In this document: one piece after another, positions 42,638-51,469 of the stretch
How positions within the stretch are numbered: the first letter of the stretch is position 1
How the letters are laid out: the number at the start of each line of letters is the position of its first letter
Source of the DNA: Methanomassiliicoccales archaeon
Lineage (GTDB): Archaea; Thermoplasmatota; Thermoplasmata; Methanomassiliicoccales; UBA472
Direction: 5' to 3'
Assembly (NCBI GenBank): GCA_028682895.1
Contig: JAJRAK010000025.1
Coordinates: 1-64,000, forward strand
Length of the DNA stretch: 64,000 nucleotides
The notes under the pieces: generated by a model
What the model was told of the DNA's origin: nothing
What the model saw: only the letters and a program-made list of their open reading frames with translations
Databases searched by the model: none
Program-made: the position numbers and the translations under genes

Positions 42638-43020
42638 GAAAAGTCAAGTAGCTTCTTGGCTTCCTCTATGCAGTCGACTGTGATCGCCACCTCTTCCAGT
42701 TGTGTCCTGGCCCCGAGCATGAACAGCGAGTTGATGTTCACACCTCCCCGGGACAATCTCTTGGTCAGCTTGGCCAGCTCCCCGGGGCGGTCCGGCATGG
42801 AGACGATCAGGACGTCTTCCTCGGTGAACTCCAGCTGCGCCCCGTTCAAAGCTGCACGGGCGCTGCTGTCGTCATCGGTGATTATGCGCACACCAGCCTT
42901 CCCGCCGACGCCCGTGGCGATACCGCGGATGTTCACGGCGTGATGGGCCAAGGCCTCTGCCACCCGGTGGACCTCCCCTGGGCGGTCCTGCACGTAGACA
43001 TCGAATTGCTTGTAGGACAT
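42634..43020 (-). CDS. Tandem ACT-domain protein
   Basis: 128 residues. Two ACT domains: FDVYVQDRPGEVHRVAEAL (1-65) and VLIVSMPDRPGELAKLTKRL (66-128). Stand-alone ACT proteins sense amino acids. A TATTAACTG box near 43044-43052 lies 25-30 bases before the ATG at 43020, which fits leaderless translation; the frame to 43098 would run across that promoter. It is distinct from the ACT protein at 22627-23058 and lies between a transporter and a glycosyltransferase gene that points away from it. Confidence 0.8.
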   Translation of the reverse strand: MSYKQFDVYVQDRPGEVHRVAEALAHHAVNIRGIATGVGGKAGVRIITDDDSSARAALNGAQLEFTEEDVLIVSMPDRPGELAKLTKRLSRGGVNINSLFMLGARTQLEEVAITVDCIEEAKKLLDFS

Positions 43021-43109
43021 CGCTTTTCTATTGATGGTGTGGGCAGTTAATACTTTGTAGGAAAGGCATCGAGGATTAGATTTATAGCAGGTTTCCATAT
43101 CGACAGCCG

Positions 43110-44024
43110 ATGTCGTCCGGTCCCAAGGTCATAGCTGTCACCGTCAATTGGAACCGGGGACAGGACACCTTGGAATGTATCTCATCTATATTGGAGGGAA
43201 ATCCGGGCACTGGAATCATCGTGGTGGACAACGGCTCTCATGACGGTTCCGTAGCGCTTTTTCGAGAAAAGTATCCTGATCTCGATATAATTGAGAACAG
43301 TGAGAACCTAGGCTACGTAAAAGGGGTCAACGCCGGCATCACTCTGGCCTTGAATAAGGGGGCGGAGTATGTGATGACGATCAACAATGATGCCATCGCC
43401 CACCCTGGCATGGTCTCTGGACTTCTCTATGGGATGGAACGTCACTCCGACGCTGGTATCGTCGGTCCGAAAATATTTTACTACGGCAGTGGCGACATCG
43501 TCTGGTTCAAAGGAGGCCACTTCAATCGGTTCCTGGGCTATCCCAGCCATCCGTATATGGACAAACACGATGACGGCAAGAATGATGATAAGAAGGTCGA
43601 GTTCATCACTGGCTGCATCATGATGGTCAGGACCGAGGTGTTTAGAAAGCTCGGTCTCTTCGATCCGGACTATGAAATATACTCGGAGGACCTGGACTTC
43701 TGTCTCAAGGCAATGGACGAAGGATGGGCCTCCTGGGTCATCCCGAGCGTCGCCGCGGAGCATAAGGTATCAACATCAACAGGTGTGGCTGGTTCCAATA
43801 CCATGACGCCGTACCGTTCTTACTTCTGCGGCAGGAACATGATGATATTATTGGGCAAGCGTTTCAAAGGAGCGCGCCTAGTCACCTGCCTGATAGGGCA
43901 AGTTACCATAAGGATGCCCTACTTCTTCTTGCTGATAATCATGCAAGGGGAGAAGGGTGCACTGAAGTTTTTTATAAAGGGGTTCGTGAGTTCATTGAAA
44001 TACTGGGCAACCCAAAGGTCCTGA
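43110..44024 (+). CDS. Family 2 glycosyltransferase
   Basis: 304 residues. A GT-A fold: VTVNWNRGQDTLECISSI, VDNGSHDGS, the DxD-like INNDA, and FDPDYEIYSEDLDFCLKAM (the ED motif of rhamnosyl-type transferases). One C-terminal hydrophobic segment anchors it at the membrane. Likely adds a sugar to a lipid-linked or surface glycan. A TTTATAGC box at 43077-43085 lies 28 bases before the ATG, supporting a leaderless start. It belongs with the sugar-nucleotide gene upstream and two more glycosyltransferases downstream. Confidence 0.88.
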   Translation: MSSGPKVIAVTVNWNRGQDTLECISSILEGNPGTGIIVVDNGSHDGSVALFREKYPDLDIIENSENLGYVKGVNAGITLALNKGAEYVMTINNDAIAHPGMVSGLLYGMERHSDAGIVGPKIFYYGSGDIVWFKGGHFNRFLGYPSHPYMDKHDDGKNDDKKVEFITGCIMMVRTEVFRKLGLFDPDYEIYSEDLDFCLKAMDEGWASWVIPSVAAEHKVSTSTGVAGSNTMTPYRSYFCGRNMMILLGKRFKGARLVTCLIGQVTIRMPYFFLLIIMQGEKGALKFFIKGFVSSLKYWATQRS

Positions 44025-44027
44025 ACG

Positions 44028-45125
44028 TCATTTCTCAGGCAGGGCGCTGCTCACAGCGTTCCAGAGATAGGCGATGCCAAAGCCAAGGAACATGGGCCAG
44101 GTCTGCACCGATATCGGCGAGGAGAATGCCATATAGAATATGTACAGATTGACCAGGTATCCTGAGAAAGCCGTGAAGACCAGCTTTACGCCCAGCACCA
44201 TTCCCTCACGCCTTCCATGGGTGAGCAGATATTTGTTCGCCACGACCAGATAGGCCATGGCCAGGACGAACGCCAATACCGTCGATGTGACCAGCTCGTC
44301 GCCATAACCGACGTCGAGCGGGCCCATGACCCAGAAGGTGAACGCCAATCCAAGTCCTAACGCGGACAGGAACCTGCCCAGCATGTTGATCAGCAGGAAG
44401 TTCACGGCCAGTGCAGCGAACTTACCCGCTACGCCGCATTGCCTCAATATTGAAAGGATGACGCGCGATGACAGCTTAGATACCCCGCTGCGGCGGGTAT
44501 TGAAATCGAAGCTCACCTCGACCACATTGATGTCCCTCGGTAGGAACTTGAGCAGGTCGAATAGGACCTTGAAACCGGCCCGCTCGAACCTCTGCCCGTT
44601 CTTTGCTATAACGTCCTGGCACATATCGGTACGGCCGCCGAAGAACCCGCTCATGGTATCATGGGAGCATGACCGTCTCATAACGGTCAGATATGTCCTG
44701 GCAAGAGTATGGGCACCCCAAGAGGCGAGCATGCGTCCGAAGCTCAGCTCGTCCTTGTCCTTCCTGACCCCGACGACCATCTGTGTCCCTGAGCGCAACT
44801 GGGCGTAGAGGTCGCCAACGGACTCCGGCGGATGCTGGAAATCTGCGTCCATGACCACGAAGTGCTCCGTGCGGACGTTCATAATGCCTTCCATGATGCT
44901 CGCCGTGAGCCCGCGGTCGGCCGGGTCGCGGGTCAATAGCTTGACGCGCGGGTCCTTGGATGAAAATTCCTGAACGATCTCAGGGGTCCCGTCGTTCGAG
45001 TTGTCGTCGGCAACAATGACAGAGACCCCAGGATACTGTGATGTGAGGGCATCCAGCATGCACTGTATGTTCCCTCCCTCGTTGAAGGTGGGCAAAATGA
45101 CCGTCAGACCTTCATACGTGCCCAT
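44028..45125 (-). CDS. Dolichyl-phosphate mannosyltransferase-like GT2 with GtrA-type membrane domain
   Basis: 365 residues. The GT2 domain (1-230) has ILPTFNEGGNIQ, VADDNSNDGT and VMDADFQHPPE (DxD). The C-terminal 130 residues form four helices of GtrA type, for flipping or anchoring the lipid-linked sugar. It would make polyprenyl-phosphate-mannose or -glucose on the inner face. The frame extends to 45161, but a TTATATATG box at 45160-45168 predicts transcription downstream and GGTGGG precedes ATG 45125. Convergent with the GT2 at 43110. Confidence 0.87.
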   Translation of the reverse strand: MGTYEGLTVILPTFNEGGNIQCMLDALTSQYPGVSVIVADDNSNDGTPEIVQEFSSKDPRVKLLTRDPADRGLTASIMEGIMNVRTEHFVVMDADFQHPPESVGDLYAQLRSGTQMVVGVRKDKDELSFGRMLASWGAHTLARTYLTVMRRSCSHDTMSGFFGGRTDMCQDVIAKNGQRFERAGFKVLFDLLKFLPRDINVVEVSFDFNTRRSGVSKLSSRVILSILRQCGVAGKFAALAVNFLLINMLGRFLSALGLGLAFTFWVMGPLDVGYGDELVTSTVLAFVLAMAYLVVANKYLLTHGRREGMVLGVKLVFTAFSGYLVNLYIFYMAFSSPISVQTWPMFLGFGIAYLWNAVSSALPEK

Positions 45126-45246
45126 CAGGCATCCCACCCTTAAGTCAAATTTGTGGGACATATATAACCTTTGGCCAAAAAAAGGGACGATGTGGGTCGA
45201 TCCTCATGAAATATGAAATAATTGAACGGGGTTCCATTCCCATCCG

Positions 45247-46137
45247 ATGCTGACCATCTCCGCAGGGGTCTGCGCCTACAACGAAGAGAAGAACGTATTG
45301 AAGTGCCTCCAGTCCCTAACATCACAGTCCTTGCACGGTAAGGAGCTCATCGAGATGCTGGTGGTGTCCAGCGGTAGCACCGACCGCACGGACGAGATCG
45401 TGCTCGAATACTCCCGGAACGCGGACCCAAGGGTGCGCCTCATCCGTCAGGAGAAGAGGGAGGGCAAGAACTCCGCGGTGAACGCCTTCATCAACGAGGC
45501 CAAGGGCGATGTGCTGTTCCTGGCGAACGCTGACAACGTCATGAAGGATGATACGTTCGACCTCATGGCCGAGCATTTCAAAGACCCGACCACGGGCATG
45601 GTCGGCGGGCATCCAGTGCCGGTGAACTACAAGGGGACGTTCATGGGCTTCGCCGTGCACATGCTGTGGGACATGCATCACCGTCTATCGCTCATCCATC
45701 CCAAAGTGGGGGAGATCGTTGCTTTCAGGAATATGAAGCAAGGCATACCCACCGGCATGGGAAGCGATGAGGACCTCATCCGCCGGGACCTGGAGAAGAA
45801 AGGTTATAAGATCAGGTACGAGCCGAACGCCATGATATACAACCGCGGCCCGACCACGGTGCGCGACTTCTTCATTCAGCGTACCAGGGTCAACATCGGT
45901 GAACGGTACATGAAGCGCTGGTTCGATTACGACATACCGACCTGGGACAAGCGCTTCCTCATCAACGCATATCTCAGCTTCCTGAAGGACAACGCCTCCC
46001 ATCCTATCAAAATGGCATGGGCCATGTCCTTGGAAGCCTTCGCCCGCGTCTATGCCGCTCTCCACGTCCGCCTGGACAAGGGAGATAGGGCGGTATGGCA
46101 GGTGGTGGAGAGCACCAAGGAGATCGAGAAACGGTAA
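45247..46137 (+). CDS. Family 2 glycosyltransferase
   Basis: 296 residues. VCAYNEEKNVLKCLQSL, VSSGSTDRTDEIV and LFLANADNVMKDDTF (DxD-type) define a GT-A domain, with TGMGSDEDLIRRDLEKKG in place of the QxxRW region. No C-terminal membrane helix is clear. Likely a cytoplasmic or peripheral sugar transferase acting in the same glycan pathway as 43110-45125. A GAAATAATTG box near 45215-45224 lies upstream of the ATG. It ends before the surface protein gene, which is a possible target of the glycan. Confidence 0.87.
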   Translation: MLTISAGVCAYNEEKNVLKCLQSLTSQSLHGKELIEMLVVSSGSTDRTDEIVLEYSRNADPRVRLIRQEKREGKNSAVNAFINEAKGDVLFLANADNVMKDDTFDLMAEHFKDPTTGMVGGHPVPVNYKGTFMGFAVHMLWDMHHRLSLIHPKVGEIVAFRNMKQGIPTGMGSDEDLIRRDLEKKGYKIRYEPNAMIYNRGPTTVRDFFIQRTRVNIGERYMKRWFDYDIPTWDKRFLINAYLSFLKDNASHPIKMAWAMSLEAFARVYAALHVRLDKGDRAVWQVVESTKEIEKR

Positions 46138-46181
46138 AGAGGTATTTTAAAAGGTTTGGAAGGGGTTTTGAGAGGGGCTCA

Positions 46182-47393
46182 TCATCGTTTCCTGAACACC
46201 ACTATGCCGGCGACAGCTACTAGTCCGACCGCGCCGATCATCATGGCCAGACCGATGGGGCTGAACAGATCGGAGAGCTCATCCACTCCCTCTACGGTGA
46301 TGGCACCGACGGTGTCCGCCGGCAGATACACAAGCATCTGCTGGACCCCCTCGTCCTCCACTATGACGTAGCAGGCCTCGTCCGGCTGCCCATACATCAG
46401 TTCCAATGCATCATCGGCCTCTGAGATCTCGGTGCCGTCGATGCAGACCCGAAGCCTGTCCTGGGTCATGTCCATGGTACCTGAGTCGGTGTTGATCAGC
46501 AGCAGGCAGCCCTGTTGGTTCTGGCCGCCGATGCTCATCTGCAGCTTGTTCTGCGTCACCTGCTGGACCTGCACCTGCAGTTCGTTCCGGTAGCACATGA
46601 CATCATAGACGCTCTCTTCATCGTCGGCCATCACGGTGACCTCAGCTCCCACGGAACCGTTCTGCACCGCATACATCAACGCCGTCTCCAGCCATTGGTG
46701 GCGATGAGCCGTCTGGGGCAGGAAGCGCACCATCAGGTCCTCGGTCACGGTGCATTCGATGACGGTACCGTTCTCCGTGACCATGAACGGGTCCTCCGAA
46801 GCGATCATACCGGTGACATTGCCGTCAGAGATGACCAACTGGTACGTCATATCGCAGGATTCGTTCAATACCTTCTGCTCAGTCACGACTATGTCCCCGG
46901 CCAGGACGATGGTGACGTTAGTGCTGTCGTTCACGAACAGATGGTACATACCGGTCGGATTATCATGGACCATGACCACGGTATCGCCATCGACGATCTT
47001 GGCCACGGAGCCAGTGGTCCTGACGCTTTCAGGAACGAACCCGTCCACGGTTATGTTCGAAATGAGCACCTTCTCGCCGTAAGAGGTGTTCAGGCCGTAA
47101 TCGGTGATGATGCCCGTATCCTCGTCCAGGTCGTAGAACACGAACCCTCCTTGCCCATGTCCGTAACTGTAGCCCATCTTACCTAAGAGTGAGTTGCCCG
47201 AGGCCTTCTGATAGGTCTCAGCGTTCACACCGTTACCGGAATCGGAGCTCTGTTCTCCGCTACCCTCCGATCCGTTCCCGTTGCCGTTCCCTGCGCCATT
47301 GCCATCTGCCAGCACTGGGGAGGCTACCATGGCCAAGGCCGAGAGCAGGAGCATCCCGCCTAGGATCAGACCGAAGATCTTACTCGTTCTCAT
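46182..47393 (-). CDS. Secreted, membrane-anchored surface protein
   Basis: 403 residues. A signal peptide (SALAMVASPVLADG, cleavage near residue 29) precedes a Gly/Asn/Ser-rich linker. A large mostly beta ectodomain follows, with many N-glycosylation sequons such as NDST, NVTI and NESC. One C-terminal hydrophobic helix ends with a basic tail (VVFRKR), a typical archaeal cell-surface anchor. Function unknown; it could be an S-layer-associated or binding protein. Upstream lies an array of GTTCG/CGAAC boxes at 47451-47510, so it is probably tightly regulated. Confidence 0.8.
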   Translation of the reverse strand: MRTSKIFGLILGGMLLLSALAMVASPVLADGNGAGNGNGNGSEGSGEQSSDSGNGVNAETYQKASGNSLLGKMGYSYGHGQGGFVFYDLDEDTGIITDYGLNTSYGEKVLISNITVDGFVPESVRTTGSVAKIVDGDTVVMVHDNPTGMYHLFVNDSTNVTIVLAGDIVVTEQKVLNESCDMTYQLVISDGNVTGMIASEDPFMVTENGTVIECTVTEDLMVRFLPQTAHRHQWLETALMYAVQNGSVGAEVTVMADDEESVYDVMCYRNELQVQVQQVTQNKLQMSIGGQNQQGCLLLINTDSGTMDMTQDRLRVCIDGTEISEADDALELMYGQPDEACYVIVEDEGVQQMLVYLPADTVGAITVEGVDELSDLFSPIGLAMMIGAVGLVAVAGIVVFRKR

Positions 47394-47450
47394 TTTTTCA
47401 CCTATATGCTCGATCTCAGGGCGAAGGTCATTATCGTTTTGGTACGCTCA

Positions 47451-47510
47451 TCGAACTGACTGGTTCGTTCGTCGAACAGTCCGCCCATCAAGGTCGAACG
47501 TCATGTTCGA
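47451..47510. repeat. Array of GTTCG/CGAAC boxes in a divergent promoter region
   Basis: TCGAAC at 47451 and GTTCG at 47463; TTCGTCGAA at 47468-47476; TCGAAC at 47494 and GTTCGA at 47505. The last pair is a perfect 6-bp inverted repeat with a 5-base centre, and all lie within 60 bases between the surface-protein gene and the two genes to the right. This looks like a multi-site binding region. Confidence 0.6.
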
Positions 47511-47557
47511 TGATTGTACCGTAACCGACTTATCCCCACGGATGGAATGAGCTAAGC

Positions 47558-47821
47558 ATGGATTCTTTGGACATGGCCTTGAGGATGGTCCTTCTCGGCC
47601 TCAGCATCATCATGACCTTGGTGAGCGTGCAGGCATGTAGGAAGGCTGGCGGCAGGAGAATGGTCTGGGTGTTCATATCGTTCCTCGGCTTCACCGCCCT
47701 ATCTGCACTGGCGCTCACTGGGGAGTTCATCGATGATATGATGTGGCAGATACCCAACACGGTCGTGCTTCTCCTTCTTCTCATCATCGGTGCGAACTAC
47801 CTGGCGCTCCTCAAGGGATGA
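47558..47821 (+). CDS. Small membrane protein next to a wHTH regulator
   Basis: 87 residues with three hydrophobic segments (about 7-26, 34-54, 64-84), linked by short basic loops (RKAGGRRM). It stops six bases before the wHTH gene in the same frame, so the two form an operon. A membrane protein paired with a double-wHTH regulator suggests a regulator anchored or controlled at the membrane. No known family. Confidence 0.7.
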   Translation: MDSLDMALRMVLLGLSIIMTLVSVQACRKAGGRRMVWVFISFLGFTALSALALTGEFIDDMMWQIPNTVVLLLLLIIGANYLALLKG

Positions 47822-47827
47822 TGCTTT

Positions 47828-48352
47828 TTGGACGGGATCCTCGACCTGGAGAACCGCCGAAGGATATTCGACATCATCCGTTCCAGGCCAGGGACGTTCA
47901 TGAGGGAGATAGAGAGGGAATCGGGTCTGCAGGTAGGGGTCCTCACCTATCATCTGAGGCTCCTCACCGAAGCGGGGCTGGTACACAAGGAGGACGAGGG
48001 CAATCATGAACGTTACTTCCCTTCGGACGGGTTCGTTCTCACCGATCGTCGGATGATCTCCCATCTGCGAAATCGTTCCACACGGGCGCTGCTAATGTAC
48101 GTTCTGGACAAGGGAATGATAAGCTTCAAGAACCTCCAATCCGCCCTGGGCATCTCCAAGTCTACGCTGTCCTATCATCTGAAGCGCCTGTCCGCGGCCG
48201 GCATGGTGCTCATAGTAAAGGATGCTGGAATGACGGTCACCATCGCTGACCCCAAGAAGATGGCGGACATGCTGATATGGGTGGCCGAGGATGTGGAGAG
48301 GGATTCCGCGGACGCTCTCATAGATGTCTGGAACCGTCTGCGGGATAGGTAA
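47828..48352 (+). CDS. Double winged-helix regulator
   Basis: 174 residues. Two winged helices are visible: LENRRRIFDIIRSRPGTFMREIERESG with LQVGVLTYHLRLLTEAGLV, and a second at LMYVLDKGMISFKNLQSALGISKSTLSYHLKRLSAAGMV. This is the archaeal tandem wHTH group often found with surface-protein or membrane genes. TTG 47828 is the only usable start after the in-frame TGA of the preceding gene. It probably binds the GTTCG boxes about 320 bases upstream and controls the surface protein gene; this is inference. Confidence 0.8.
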   Translation: MDGILDLENRRRIFDIIRSRPGTFMREIERESGLQVGVLTYHLRLLTEAGLVHKEDEGNHERYFPSDGFVLTDRRMISHLRNRSTRALLMYVLDKGMISFKNLQSALGISKSTLSYHLKRLSAAGMVLIVKDAGMTVTIADPKKMADMLIWVAEDVERDSADALIDVWNRLRDR

Positions 48353-48411
48353 GATATCCATTTTAACGGTCGATACTGACCCGGTCTTATACTGATGTTT
48401 TATGATAAGGA

Positions 48412-48786
48412 AAGATCAAGAAGATGAAGAGGTCGGAGGCCGACGAGATCGCGCTCAAGACCCTGGACAAGGTCGGTCTCAGGGACAAGGCCGATTCCTA
48501 TCCCGGAGAACTGTCCGGAGGGCAGCAGCAACGCGTGGCCATCGCTCGTGCGCTGGCCATGGACCCCAAGGGCATTCTTTTCGACGAACCGACGTTAGCG
48601 CTGGACCCCGAGCTCATCGGGGAGGTCCTGGAGGTCATGAAAAAGTTGGCTGTGTCAGGCATGACCATGGTCGTGGTGACACATGAGATGGGGTTCGCCA
48701 GGGAGATGGCCGATAAGGTCATATTCTTGGACCCGGGCATACCTTCGGACTTCATTCCTACGGTGACACGCCTTAGTCACCACTAG
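48412..48786 (+). pseudogene. Remnant of a GlnQ-type amino-acid ABC transporter ATPase
   Basis: From 48412 the frame reads like the second half of polar amino-acid ATPases: [21 protein letters not shown], then [19 protein letters not shown], Walker [15 protein letters not shown] (Ser replaced by Leu), and [19 protein letters not shown]. The first half with Walker A is absent, an in-frame TAA stands at 48406, and after VIFLD the C-terminus turns into unrelated residues (about 17). No binding protein or permease is nearby. Without Walker A it cannot be an active ATPase, so I call it a decayed, truncated gene. Confidence 0.8.
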
Positions 48787-48976
48787 GAATAGGTCATATC
48801 CAGATCGAGTCGTCTCCATAACTTCATCGATCGCCTTTCTTATCAGAGAAGGCGCTCGCCAACGATTATCAAATTTAGACCAGCTCCGAATAGCTTAATA
48901 TCTCAGAATATAACAACGTCGAGCAATCGTACAAGCGTACGTAAGGATAAATGAAAAAAGGGGAGGTCAAGAACAA

Positions 48977-50935
48977 ATGGATCTATTTCTGATCATGATT
49001 TTGGTACTATTGGTACTGGGTGCCTTCGCCTTGCTCGGTTTCCGTCTCATCGGCGATGATGAGGTCGGAATACTGTACAAGAAGATGCTGGGCAGAACGA
49101 TGCCGCAAGGCCAGGTAGTGGCCAGGAACGGCGAGGTCGGTGTCCAGGCCAACATATTGATGCCCGGTCTCTACTGGAGGATCCCTATCATATGGAAGAT
49201 AGCGAAAGAGTCGGTCACCGAGATCACCCCGACCGAGGTGGGGATAGTCGAGTCCATCGATGGTATCTCCATCCCCAGCGGGAGGTTGCTCGGTGATGAG
49301 GTGCCGTGCAATCACTTCCAGGACGCCAAGATGTTCCTGGACAACGGGGGCATGAAAGGCCCTCAGGTGAGCATCCTTAGACCAGGTACGTACAGGATAA
49401 ACACCTACGCCTTCAAGATAGTCAAGGCCAAGATAACCGAGATACCGCCGGAGAAGATAGGTGTGGTCATTGCCAACGACGGTCTGCCCCTTCAGTCCGG
49501 CTACATAGTGTCCCCGAGGCCGCTGGACGCGCCGACCGCGTATTATACCAAGGCAAGGGACAACCAGTACTTCCAGGACGGGCAGGCCTTCCTGGACAGC
49601 TGTGGCCACAGGGGCCCCCAGCTGGACACCCTGCAGCCCGGGCGCTATTACATCAACCCGCTGCTGTTCAAGGTGGGCATATACGACGTGGCCGAGGTCC
49701 CGCCTGGATACGTCGCCATCCTCCGTTCCAACGTCGGTCTCGACCTGGAGATCAAGGAAGGATCACCCATCCCCAACGTAGGAGCTCCCGGGCCCGCTGG
49801 GCCTGTGGCCATAAACCAGCCGGTGCACGAGGAGGCGGAGTCGCTTCTGATACTCGACAAGAACATGAGAGGCATCTGGAAGGAGCCGATCGCCCCGGGT
49901 AAGTACAACCTGAACCCATTGGCCTTCACCGCATACCTCGTTCCGACGTCCGCGGTCACCATCGACTGGGCGTCCGGTGTGAACTCCAGGGCGCAGCACG
50001 AGACGCCCATGGTCATCGACGGGAAGCAGACACTAATAGCCCCGCCGGAGCCCGACGATGAAGCGGACAACGACAAGGCGACCGAGTTCTTCCGGTTCTC
50101 GCAATTGCGCGTGACATCGGTCGACGGTTTCCAGCTGGACGTGGATGTCAGGATGATCATCCGCATTCGACCACAGAACGCTGCCTTCATAATCGCCAGG
50201 TTCGGTTCCGTCAAGAACCTGATCGAACAGATAGTCCATCCGCTCATCGACTCCTCCTTCCGCAACAAGGCCGGAGAGGAGAAGGCCATCCGCTTCATCC
50301 AGGGAAGGACGGAGCTGCAGCGCATGGCCCTCGACAAGGCCCAGGCGGAGTTCGCCATCTACCACGTCGAGGCGCAGAACTTGCTCATCGCCTACATCAA
50401 GGTGGACCAGGCACTGCTAGACACACAGACCAAGAGGGAAATAGCGCTCCAGCAGCAACAGCAGTACGAGCAGGAGGCAATGGCCCAGGAGAAGAGGATC
50501 GAGGTCACGTCCAAGGCTGCCAACGCCGACAAGCAGCCTGAGGTCGTGGCCGCGGCTCTGTCAATCCAGATAGAGGAGTCCAAAGCCAACGCCAAGCGTC
50601 AGCAGGCCGCCGGTGACAGGGACTACAACAAGATCACCGCCGATGGTGAGAGCTACAAGATCAAGACCGTGGCCGATGGTAACGCCTACGCCCAGCGCGA
50701 GGTAGGTAAAGGTGTCGCCGACGCCTACGCCGCCCAGGCGGAAGTGCTAGGCGCAAACGCCACCGCCACCATCAAGATGATGGAGGAGGTGGCCACAGGC
50801 AAGGTCAAGATCGTGCCCGACATCGTCGTGCAAAGTGGCGATGGAGATCAGGGTGGCGCCATGGGACTTTTCACCACCTGGATGGCCCAGATGGTCAAGG
50901 AGAAGTCGCAGACGAAGCAAACAACGGACAAGTGA
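48977..50935 (+). CDS. SPFH (flotillin/band 7)-type membrane protein
   Basis: 652 residues. One N-terminal hydrophobic helix (4-25), then band-7-type repeats: GPQVSILRPGTYRINTYAFK and GPQLDTLQPGRYYINPLLFK are repeated units, each followed by an EVPP or EIPP turn. Residues 350-440 contain a further SPFH-like segment, and a long Glu/Ala coiled-coil with Gln-rich stretch (QQQQQYEQEAMAQEK) covers 460-600. SPFH proteins assemble membrane microdomains. An AGGTC or GGGGAGG just ahead supports the start. A hairpin follows at 50968. Confidence 0.85.
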   Translation: MDLFLIMILVLLVLGAFALLGFRLIGDDEVGILYKKMLGRTMPQGQVVARNGEVGVQANILMPGLYWRIPIIWKIAKESVTEITPTEVGIVESIDGISIPSGRLLGDEVPCNHFQDAKMFLDNGGMKGPQVSILRPGTYRINTYAFKIVKAKITEIPPEKIGVVIANDGLPLQSGYIVSPRPLDAPTAYYTKARDNQYFQDGQAFLDSCGHRGPQLDTLQPGRYYINPLLFKVGIYDVAEVPPGYVAILRSNVGLDLEIKEGSPIPNVGAPGPAGPVAINQPVHEEAESLLILDKNMRGIWKEPIAPGKYNLNPLAFTAYLVPTSAVTIDWASGVNSRAQHETPMVIDGKQTLIAPPEPDDEADNDKATEFFRFSQLRVTSVDGFQLDVDVRMIIRIRPQNAAFIIARFGSVKNLIEQIVHPLIDSSFRNKAGEEKAIRFIQGRTELQRMALDKAQAEFAIYHVEAQNLLIAYIKVDQALLDTQTKREIALQQQQQYEQEAMAQEKRIEVTSKAANADKQPEVVAAALSIQIEESKANAKRQQAAGDRDYNKITADGESYKIKTVADGNAYAQREVGKGVADAYAAQAEVLGANATATIKMMEEVATGKVKIVPDIVVQSGDGDQGGAMGLFTTWMAQMVKEKSQTKQTTDK

Positions 50936-50967
50936 TGTCCCCGCCCGGTCCAACCTTTTCCGCAACA

Positions 50968-50988
50968 GGTGCGGCCTTAGGCCGCACC
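50968..50988 (+). terminator. Hairpin terminator after the SPFH gene
   Basis: GGTGCGGCC-TTA-GGCCGCACC is a 9-bp perfect stem with a 3-base loop, followed by a pyrimidine-rich CTTCTTTTTTATT run to about 51003. It separates the SPFH gene from the amino-acid operon that starts near 51110. Confidence 0.6.
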
Positions 50989-51080
50989 CATCTTCTTTTT
51001 TATTACCAGAAACAGTTTAAAATTATGGAACGGCGCGCCAAATATGCCAAGTGGTATGACAAGCACTATCACGACAACCC

Positions 51081-51088
51081 TTAAATAC
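51081..51088 (+). promoter_or_regulatory. TATA-like box of the IlvN-like/ilvE operon
   Basis: TTAAATAC at 51081-51088 predicts transcription from about 51112, three bases before a 35-codon ORF starting at 51115. Confidence 0.5.
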
Positions 51089-51114
51089 GAACTCAGAAAT
51101 ACAAACGGTTGTGT

Positions 51115-51222
51115 ATGCGCTCGGAAATTCAACCGACATTGTTCTGGTCCAGCGCGTCTTGGGTGTCTGAAAGGAAGAGCTACCTGGCTTTTCCGGTCAT
51201 TGTATGTAGGTGTGATGAATGA
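51115..51222 (+). CDS. Possible leader peptide (35 residues) overlapping the next gene
   Basis: The frame begins ATG 51115, only a few bases after the predicted transcription start, so it would be leaderless. It encodes 35 residues with two Trp, a Tyr and three Cys/Arg near the end, and its stop overlaps the ATG of the following 78-codon frame (ATGA at 51219-51222). Size, position and coupling suggest a leader peptide or small coupled protein for the amino-acid operon. It could be chance, since no conservation can be tested here. Confidence 0.35.
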   Translation: MRSEIQPTLFWSSASWVSERKSYLAFPVIVCRCDE

Positions 51223-51455
51223 GAGTAAATGCGGTCCTTGGTCTGATGGTCCTCGGTCTGGCGCAGGGAGAAGTGCGCCGCCCGAAGAAAGTGATCACCG
51301 GTAGCGAATGCCATGAGCTGCCATGGCTCTCGACCCCAAAGTATCCTGGCACACAAAAGGACAACGGAAGGGACGACGAGGGTTATTATACTCCGATAAA
51401 GAAGGAGCACACCGTGCGCAATTACCAGATGCCCATAAAAGGCAAGAAGAAATGA
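51219..51455 (+). CDS. Hypothetical protein (78 residues)
   Basis: A 78-residue basic protein without clear domains: a short hydrophobic start (VLGLMVLGLA), a middle with ECHELPWLS and a Lys-rich end (MPIKGKKK). GTAGGTGTG precedes the ATG. It lies in the operon that begins near 51112, 14 bases before the IlvN-like gene, and its start overlaps the stop of the 35-codon leader frame. The leftward frame on the other strand here is hydrophobic but has no promoter. Reality not certain. Confidence 0.45.
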   Translation: MRVNAVLGLMVLGLAQGEVRRPKKVITGSECHELPWLSTPKYPGTQKDNGRDDEGYYTPIKKEHTVRNYQMPIKGKKK

Positions 51456-51469
51456 GACAGGTGAATTGA

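Noticed and set aside
51089-51218. Riboswitch in the leader of the IlvN/IlvE operon
   Set aside because: No known aptamer pattern is visible; a short coupled ORF explains the leader better, though weakly.
51000-51469. Decayed ilvB gene before the IlvN-like gene
   Set aside because: No acetolactate synthase motifs can be read in any frame of this stretch.
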